13,780 bases of DNA from DATARH01 sp035534535 (lineage in GTDB: Bacteria; Pseudomonadota; Alphaproteobacteria; ATCC43930; CGMCC-115725). Where the stretch lies: assembly GCA_035534535.1 (NCBI GenBank), contig DATLRS010000199.1:1-13780 (forward strand), given 5' to 3'. Under the pieces are notes generated by a model. It did not search any database. It saw only the letters and a program-made list of their open reading frames with translations, and was not told the origin of the DNA. Positions 7,711 through 13,780 of the stretch are shown here, piece after piece. Each line of letters opens with the position of its first letter. The first letter of the stretch is position 1. Position numbers and translations under genes: made by a program.

Positions 7711-8823
7711 ATGCTTGCGGTTCCAACGGCATTGAGGCAACCCGGCGGGCGTGCTGCGACGAGGGCGCGGCCGGGCACGCGGCCGGTGGCTGTTTGGCTG
7801 CTGGTCTGTTGCGGCATGATTTTCGTGATGGTGGTGCTGGGCGGCGTCACCCGGCTGACCCTGTCCGGCTTGTCGATCACCGAATGGCAGCCGGTAATGG
7901 GGATCGTACCGCCGCTGTCGCATGCCGATTGGCTCGCCGAATTCGCCCGCTATAAGCAGATCCCGCAATACCGGCTGCTCAATGAGGGGATGAGCCTCGC
8001 CGCCTTCAAAACGATCTTTCTGTGGGAATACGTGCATCGCCTGTGGGGCCGGCTGATCGGCGTCGCCTATGCCCTGCCGCTGGTCTATTTTCTGTGGCGA
8101 CGACAGATACCGCGGCGGCTGCGGCTGCCGCTCGCGGGCATTCTGCTGTTGGGGTTCGCCCAGGGGCTGCTCGGCTGGTATATGGTCGAGAGCGGTCTGG
8201 TGCACCGGGTCGAAGTCAGCCAATACCGGCTGGTGGCGCATCTCGCCCTGGCGCTGGCGATCTATGCCGCGACGTTGTGGATCGCGCTCGGCCTGCTGTG
8301 GCCGGCCGGGCGTGATGCGCCGAAAGCGGGCTGGCGGCGCGCCGGCGAGGGGCTCGTCGGGCTGGTCGGATTGACGATCGCCGCCGGCGGCTTTGTCGCC
8401 GGGCTCAACGCCGGCCTCGTTTACAATACCTTTCCGCTGATGGACGGCCATTTCGTGCCGGAGGACTACGCGCGGCTTACGCCATTTTTCCGCAACTGGT
8501 TCGCCAACGTCGCGGCGGTGCAGTTCGACCATCGCCTGCTGGCGACGACGACATTGGCGTGCATCGTGCTGGTCTGGCTCGCCGGCCGGCATGCGGCATT
8601 GCCGCGACGCGCGCGCCGGGCATTGCACGCCTTGCTGGCGGCGGTGATGTTGCAATTCGCGCTCGGCGTCTCGACGCTGCTGCTGGTCGTGCCGATCCCG
8701 CTCGCCGCGGCGCATCAGGCCGGCGCGGTGCTGTTGCTGACCGCCGCGATCGTCTTCCGCCACACGCTGCGCCGGCCGGCGCTCGACCACCGATTGGACC
8801 TCGTGCTCGGGGCCGCCATATAA
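7711..8823 (+). CDS. ctaA: haem A synthase (CtaA/Cox15), type 2
   Basis: 370-residue polytopic inner-membrane protein that oxidises the C8 methyl of haem O to a formyl group, giving haem A for aa3-type cytochrome oxidases. Seen: the N-terminal GGVTRLTLSGLSITEWQP signature after the first membrane helix, about eight hydrophobic segments, and the four conserved haem-ligand histidines, His109 (EYVHRLWGR), His177 (LVAHLAL), His274 (QFDHRLLA) and His335 (AAHQAGA). The extracellular cysteine pair of Bacillus-type enzymes is absent, and the long loop with YKQIPQY and NEGM is typical of the proteobacterial/mitochondrial Cox15 branch. The start at 7711 follows a weak GGGACG site; the first 20 residues are basic and could be partly over-extended. 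Other cytochrome oxidase genes are not in the window, so it stands apart from a cta operon. Confidence 0.95.
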   Translation: MLAVPTALRQPGGRAATRARPGTRPVAVWLLVCCGMIFVMVVLGGVTRLTLSGLSITEWQPVMGIVPPLSHADWLAEFARYKQIPQYRLLNEGMSLAAFKTIFLWEYVHRLWGRLIGVAYALPLVYFLWRRQIPRRLRLPLAGILLLGFAQGLLGWYMVESGLVHRVEVSQYRLVAHLALALAIYAATLWIALGLLWPAGRDAPKAGWRRAGEGLVGLVGLTIAAGGFVAGLNAGLVYNTFPLMDGHFVPEDYARLTPFFRNWFANVAAVQFDHRLLATTTLACIVLVWLAGRHAALPRRARRALHALLAAVMLQFALGVSTLLLVVPIPLAAAHQAGAVLLLTAAIVFRHTLRRPALDHRLDLVLGAAI

Positions 8824-8873
8824 TCGCCAGCGGCGACAAGCCAGCGGCGTAAGACGGGCGCGTGGAGGTCACG

Positions 8874-11039
<2,166 letters not shown>

Positions 11040-11073
11040 ATGAGGACCCGGCATTCCCGGCGCCAATTCGGCC

Positions 11074-11102
11074 TTGGCGCGGCGCCTGAGCCTCGGTATA
11101 GA
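11074..11102 (+). promoter_or_regulatory. candidate sigma-70 promoter of the split tRNA-Leu gene
   Basis: TTGGCG at 11074-11079 and TATAGA at 11097-11102 are separated by 17 bp. Each matches four of six consensus bases. The implied start near 11109 lies a few bases before the mature tRNA 5' end at 11114, as is usual for tRNA genes. No other promoter-like pair with this spacing is evident here. Confidence 0.45.
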
Positions 11103-11147
11103 TAAGCCGGTGTGCGGGTGTGGCGGAACTGGTAGACGCGCCAGACT

Positions 11148-11397
11148 TGAATGTGGGTCGCTGGCTTGGAAACGGGCCAGTAGTCAGCTGTCAAATTCGG
11201 AGAACGCTTCCGTCGCGAGACGATGCCAACCCCGAGCCAAGCCTGAGCCAAGAGGCCTAGCCTGAGCCAGGAAGGTGTAGAGACTTAACGGCAGCCACCT
11301 AACGGCGAAAGCCCACGGTGAAGATAAAGTCCAGCCCATCAAACCGCCAGGGCGTACGAGCCGCCGCGGCGGGCGTGGCGAAAGCCATAGTGGGATG
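11148..11397 (+). ncRNA. group I self-splicing intron (IC3-like) in the anticodon loop of tRNA-Leu(CAA)
   Basis: 250 nt, beginning with U11148 and ending with G11397, which is the expected terminal guanosine. Hand folding gives: P1, exon GACU (11144-11147) with GGUC (11156-11159), leaving U11147·G11156 at the splice site; P2, 11161-11168 with 11173-11180, GAAA loop; P3, GCUGUC 11187-11192 with GGCAGC 11290-11295; P4, UUCGG 11196-11200 with CCGAG 11232-11236; a P5 hairpin, CGUC/GACG with GCGA loop at 11215-11218; P7, GACUU 11282-11286 with AAGUC 11327-11331; P8, CACC 11296-11299 with GGUG 11317-11320 and a GAAA-capped inner stem; a P9 element, GUGGC/GCCAU with GAAA at 11380-11383, inside CCCAU/GUGGG; and P10, C11398-A11399 with U11154-G11155. 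The core stretches AAGGTGTAGAGACT and CACCTAA resemble the Azoarcus tRNA-Ile intron as I remember it. No homing-endonuclease frame is present. Confidence 0.93.
11234..11269 (+). repeat. short direct repeats in the P6 region of the intron
   Basis: GAGCCAAG occurs at 11234-11241 and 11245-11252, and GCCTGAGCCA at 11241-11250 and 11260-11269. The copies lie between the P4 3' strand and the P7 5' strand, where a group I intron carries its P6 extension. This suggests growth of the peripheral stem by slippage or duplication. Confidence 0.75.
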
Positions 11398-11454
11398 CAA
11401 AATCTGGTTTCCTCACGGAAGTGTCGGTTCGAGTCCGACCACCCGCACCACCTC

Positions 11455-11481
11455 GCCGGCGCTCGCCGCGGGGCGGCCGGC
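11455..11481 (+). terminator. possible hairpin terminator after the tRNA
   Basis: GCCGGC (11455-11460) pairs with GCCGGC (11476-11481), and inside it CGCC (11464-11467) pairs with GGCG (11472-11475), five bases after the encoded CCA. There is no T-tract after the stem, only AAAGAAGG, so this is a GC-hairpin candidate rather than a classic intrinsic terminator. Confidence 0.3.
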
Positions 11482-11556
11482 AAAGAAGGTGATGCAACCC
11501 GACGCGCGCTTGCTCTAGGCTAGCGGCAGACACCTCAATCCCCCCAGGAGGCAGAG

Positions 11557-12507
11557 ATGCAATACGGTTTTGGCGCACCGGTCAGCGGGCCTCTGTCGCG
11601 GCCGCGCGACCTCGCCCGCATCGTGCAGGGCGGCGAGGCGATGGGCTACGACTACTGCACGATATCGGACCATATCGCGATCCCGCGCGACATGGAGGCC
11701 AAATACCCCTATTCCGATACCGGCGAATTTCCCGGCCGCGCCGGCGGCGACCGCTACGAGCAGCTGACCGCGGTGTCGTTCGTCGCCGCCAAGACCGAGA
11801 AACTGCGGCTGGTGACCTCGGTGACGGTCGTGCCGCACCGCCCGCCGGTATTGACGGCAAAGGTCATCGCGACGATCGACGTGCTGTCGGAGGGGCGCTT
11901 CACCTGGGGCATCGGCGTCGGCTGGTGCCGCGAGGAATTCGAGGCGATCGGCACCGAGCCGTTTGCCGAGCGCGGCGCCGTCACCGACGAGACGATCGCG
12001 GCCTGCCGCGAGCTGTGGGGCAACGAAAACCCGAGCTTCAGCGGCAAGTACGCGAATTTCTCCAACATCTTCTTTCAGCCGCGTCCGGTGCAGCGCCAGA
12101 TCCCGGTGTGGGTCGGCGGCGAGAGCGGGCCGGCGATGCGGCGCACCGCCAAGCTCGGCGACGCGTGGTATCCGATCGGCACCAACCCGGCCAACCGCCT
12201 CGACACGCTGAAGCGCTTTGAGGGCGGCATCGAGCGGCTGCGCAAATTGACCCGCGACGCCGGGCGCCCGCAGAGCGCGGTCGGCCTCGCCTACCGGTTT
12301 TCACAATTCGGGCCGGCGGTCCCGGAGCGCGCCGATAATGGCGACCGGCGGCTCGGCTCGGGCGACAATGCCGCGATCGCCGCCGATCTGCGCGCGTTGC
12401 GCGATCTCGGCGTCATCGCCGTCGATTTCAGCTTTGCCGGCGACACCGCCGAGGCGGTCATCGCCACCATGCGGCGCTTCCGCGAGGATGTGCTCGCCAA
12501 GGTGTGA
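11557..12507 (+). CDS. LLM class oxidoreductase, probably F420-dependent (TIGR03619-like)
   Basis: 316-residue bacterial luciferase-like TIM-barrel protein, cytoplasmic. Family landmarks are TISDHIAIPRD near residues 35-45, the KLRLVTSVTVVPHRPPV strand (about 87-103), RFTWGIGVGWCREEFEAIG, which is characteristic of the TIGR03619 group, and IPVWVGGESGPAMRR for the cofactor-binding loop. This group is annotated as F420-dependent, but FMN use by relatives cannot be excluded from sequence alone, and the substrate is unknown. The start at 11557 is firm: AGGAGG at 11546-11551 with a 5-bp spacer. It lies about 100 bp after the split tRNA and 193 bp before a second LLM gene on the same strand, which supports a common cofactor but not necessarily one transcript, because a strong palindrome separates them. 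Confidence 0.88.
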   Translation: MQYGFGAPVSGPLSRPRDLARIVQGGEAMGYDYCTISDHIAIPRDMEAKYPYSDTGEFPGRAGGDRYEQLTAVSFVAAKTEKLRLVTSVTVVPHRPPVLTAKVIATIDVLSEGRFTWGIGVGWCREEFEAIGTEPFAERGAVTDETIAACRELWGNENPSFSGKYANFSNIFFQPRPVQRQIPVWVGGESGPAMRRTAKLGDAWYPIGTNPANRLDTLKRFEGGIERLRKLTRDAGRPQSAVGLAYRFSQFGPAVPERADNGDRRLGSGDNAAIAADLRALRDLGVIAVDFSFAGDTAEAVIATMRRFREDVLAKV

Positions 12508-12557
12508 TTTCGGATTTTCATCGTAGAGACAAAGGGCACGGAGATTACCCAATCACC

Positions 12558-12639
12558 CGCATTCCCGGCGAAAGCCGGGACCCATTTTGCGACCGCACGT
12601 GCGCTGGATGCATGGGTCCCGGCTTTCGCCGGGAATGCG
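12558..12639. repeat. perfect 28-bp inverted repeat (dispersed palindromic element)
   Basis: Arms 12558-12585 and 12612-12639 are exact reverse complements around a 26-bp spacer that holds the small palindrome CGCACGTGCG. The arm wording (ATTCCCGGCGAAAGCCGGGA and its complement) is a sequence I recognise as widespread between genes in alphaproteobacterial genomes. It lies between the two LLM genes, 50 bp after one stop and 61 bp before the next start, and may end the first transcript. It has no transposase and no coding role; open frames through it are artefacts of the repeat. Confidence 0.92.
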
Positions 12640-12700
12640 AAACGGTAGAATTCTTGGTGATCTTGATCCCTCGGTCGTGAACGATCTTAAAGGAGCCAAC

Positions 12701-13711
12701 GTGCTGAAACTCGGATACAAGGCCTCGGCCGAGCAGTTCGGCCCGCGCGATTTGCTCGACTTCTCGTGTCTGGCGGAGGAGGTCGGTTTTGACTCGATTT
12801 TCGTCAGCGACCACTTCCAGCCGTGGAAGCATACCGACGGGCACGCGCCGTCGGCGCTGGTCTGGCTCGGCGCGCTCGGCGCCCGCACGCGCCGGGCCGT
12901 CATCGGCACCAGCGTCTTGACCCCGACCTTCCGCTATCATCCCTCGGTCGTCGCGCAGGGCTTCGGCACGCTCGGTTCGATGTTTCCGGGACGCGTCGTG
13001 CTCGGCGTCGGCACCGGCGAATCGCTGAACGAGGTGCCGTCGAGCGGCATCAAATGGCCGGGCGCCAAGGAGCGCCGCGACCGGCTGCGCGAGGCGATCA
13101 ACCTGATCAACAAATTGTGGACCGAGGACCGGGTCAGCTTCGAGGGCCAGTTCTACCGCACCGAAAGCGCGACGATCTACGACAAGCCCAAGGACCCGAA
13201 GGACAAGGTGCCGATCTGGGTCGCCGCCTCCGGCCCGCTGGCGGCGGCGATGGCCGGCTACCTGGCCGAGGGGTTCATCTGCACCAGCGGCAAGAACCCG
13301 CAGCTCTATATCGATCTGACCGGCAAGGTCGAGGAAGGCGCCGCCCGCGCCAGCCGCAACTCGTCCGATGTCGAACGGATGATCGAGGTCAAGGTGTCGT
13401 TCGATACCGACGCGCGGCAGGCCAAGGAACTGACCCGGCATTGGGCGGCGCTCGCCTTGTCGCCTGAGGAGAAGGTGGGGATCGAGGACCCGGTCGAGAT
13501 GGAGCGCCTCGCCGACGCCTTGCCGCTCGACCGGGCGGCGAGCCGCTGGATCGTGTCGAGCGACCCCGAGGAGCAGGTCGAGAAAATCCGTCCCTATGTC
13601 GAATTGGGTTTCCGCCACCTCGTCTTCCACGCTCCCGGCCCCGACCAGCCGCGCTTTCTGAAGCTCTATGCCGAAGAAGTCCTGCCGCGCCTACGCAAGG
13701 CTTTCGGGTGA
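12701..13711 (+). CDS. fgd: F420-dependent glucose-6-phosphate dehydrogenase-like LLM oxidoreductase (Fgd family)
   Basis: 336 residues, the same length as Mycobacterium tuberculosis Fgd1, with long shared stretches such as LKLGYKASAEQF at the start, VSDHFQPW, GTSVLTPTFRY, GVGTGE, GFICTSGK, ALP...RWIV and HLVFHAPG. Fgd1 oxidises glucose-6-phosphate to 6-phosphogluconolactone and reduces F420. Its key residues are kept: Asp37, His38 and Trp42 (39, 40, 44 in Fgd1), Glu107 (109), and the three phosphate contacts Lys198, Lys258 and Arg282 (198, 259, 283). A small insertion near 164-168 (KDPKDK) is the main difference. GTG 12701 is chosen because AGGAG ends 5 bp before it and homology starts at the next residue; the longer frame from 12587 runs through the palindrome. 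The family also includes F420 sugar-6-phosphate and alcohol dehydrogenases, so the substrate is a strong inference, not proof. Confidence 0.9.
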   Translation: MLKLGYKASAEQFGPRDLLDFSCLAEEVGFDSIFVSDHFQPWKHTDGHAPSALVWLGALGARTRRAVIGTSVLTPTFRYHPSVVAQGFGTLGSMFPGRVVLGVGTGESLNEVPSSGIKWPGAKERRDRLREAINLINKLWTEDRVSFEGQFYRTESATIYDKPKDPKDKVPIWVAASGPLAAAMAGYLAEGFICTSGKNPQLYIDLTGKVEEGAARASRNSSDVERMIEVKVSFDTDARQAKELTRHWAALALSPEEKVGIEDPVEMERLADALPLDRAASRWIVSSDPEEQVEKIRPYVELGFRHLVFHAPGPDQPRFLKLYAEEVLPRLRKAFG

Positions 13712-13733
13712 CAATGCCGTCCCGAATAACGTC

Positions 13734-13756
13734 ATGGCCGGGCTTGACCCGGCCAT
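13734..13756. repeat. short palindrome after the Fgd-like gene
   Basis: ATGGCCGGG (13734-13742) and CCCGGCCAT (13748-13756) form a 9-bp perfect stem with a CTTGA loop, 22 bp after the stop codon. The wording resembles another intergenic repeat common in alphaproteobacteria. It could help end transcription; there is no T-tract. Confidence 0.75.
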
Positions 13757-13780
13757 CCACGAGGGGCATCGGTGCTCTAT

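Larger units (their letters stand above)
11114..11450 (+). tRNA. tRNA-Leu(CAA) interrupted by a group I intron
   Basis: Exon 1 is 11114-11147 and exon 2 is 11398-11450; together they make an 87-nt tRNA. The acceptor stem GCGGGTG (11114-11120) pairs fully with CACCCGC (11440-11446), followed by discriminator A and encoded CCA (11448-11450). The D stem is GCG/CGC with GG in the loop, and the anticodon stem is CCAGA (11141-11145) with TCTGG (11403-11407). The long variable arm TTTCCTCACGGAAG marks a type II (class II) tRNA, and the T arm carries GGTTCGAGTCC. After splicing, the 7-nt anticodon loop is C-U-C-A-A-A-A, so the anticodon is CAA, reading UUG leucine codons. Reading it as UAA would require the intron to end in C, which does not fit group I splicing. 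If this is the only CAA isoacceptor, its supply depends on splicing. Confidence 0.93.

Noticed and set aside
6838..8790. 650-residue minus-strand open frame across the SapC and ctaA genes
   Set aside because: It is antisense to two well-supported genes and has the Arg/Gln/His-rich composition typical of high-GC shadow frames, with no motif recognised.
11074..11265. Short open frames inside and around the tRNA intron, considered as a homing endonuclease
   Set aside because: They are too short, lack LAGLIDADG, GIY-YIG or HNH motifs, and overlap the ribozyme core.
11114..11450. tRNA pseudogene or a tRNA broken by a random insertion
   Set aside because: Both exons are perfect, all stems pair, CCA is encoded, and the insert has a full group I core in the right place with correct ends.
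12545..13630. 361-residue minus-strand open frame over the Fgd-like gene
   Set aside because: It is antisense to a gene with conserved active-site residues and runs into the dispersed palindrome.

Overview
The window is GC-rich DNA with densely packed genes, strong third-position GC and good Shine-Dalgarno sites. It looks chromosomal and most probably alphaproteobacterial. The grounds are a type-2 (Cox15-like) haem A synthase, a SapC-family protein, a COG3146-type acyltransferase, a single-chain methylmalonyl-CoA mutase, and three dispersed palindromes of kinds common in alphaproteobacterial genomes. The order or family cannot be fixed from the sequence alone.

Layout. 1-2145 (minus strand): an operon-like run transcribed right to left, RidA-family protein > COG3146 acyltransferase > flavin disulfide oxidoreductase (cut by the window edge). 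2279-3758 (plus): a secreted protein of unknown function, then a dienelactone hydrolase. 3759-3828: a long imperfect palindrome between converging genes. 3835-6499: a TauD/TfdA-type dioxygenase (minus) divergent from a ThDP-dependent acetolactate-synthase-like enzyme (plus). 6500-6798: about 300 bp without a gene and with only a weak candidate promoter. 6799-11039 (plus): SapC-family protein, haem A synthase CtaA, methylmalonyl-CoA mutase. 11114-11450: a tRNA-Leu gene split by a 250-nt group I intron. 11557-13711 (plus): two luciferase-like (LLM) oxidoreductases. The second closely matches mycobacterial F420-dependent glucose-6-phosphate dehydrogenase. A perfect 28-bp inverted repeat lies between them, and a smaller one follows the second gene.

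The strongest signal is the interrupted tRNA. The exons join into a complete type II tRNA-Leu with anticodon CAA. The intervening RNA folds as an Azoarcus-like (IC3-type) group I intron: P1, P2, P3, P4, P7, P8, P9 and a 2-bp P10 can all be drawn by hand, with GNRA tetraloops on P2, P5, P8 and P9. P1, P10 and the terminal guanosine place the insertion between U33 and C34. That differs from the well-known cyanobacterial tRNA-Leu(UAA) intron, which sits between U34 and A35. The second signal is the Fgd-type enzyme beside another F420-type LLM oxidoreductase, which suggests F420 redox chemistry in a proteobacterium. The other genes are ordinary metabolic or housekeeping genes with no evident shared pathway.
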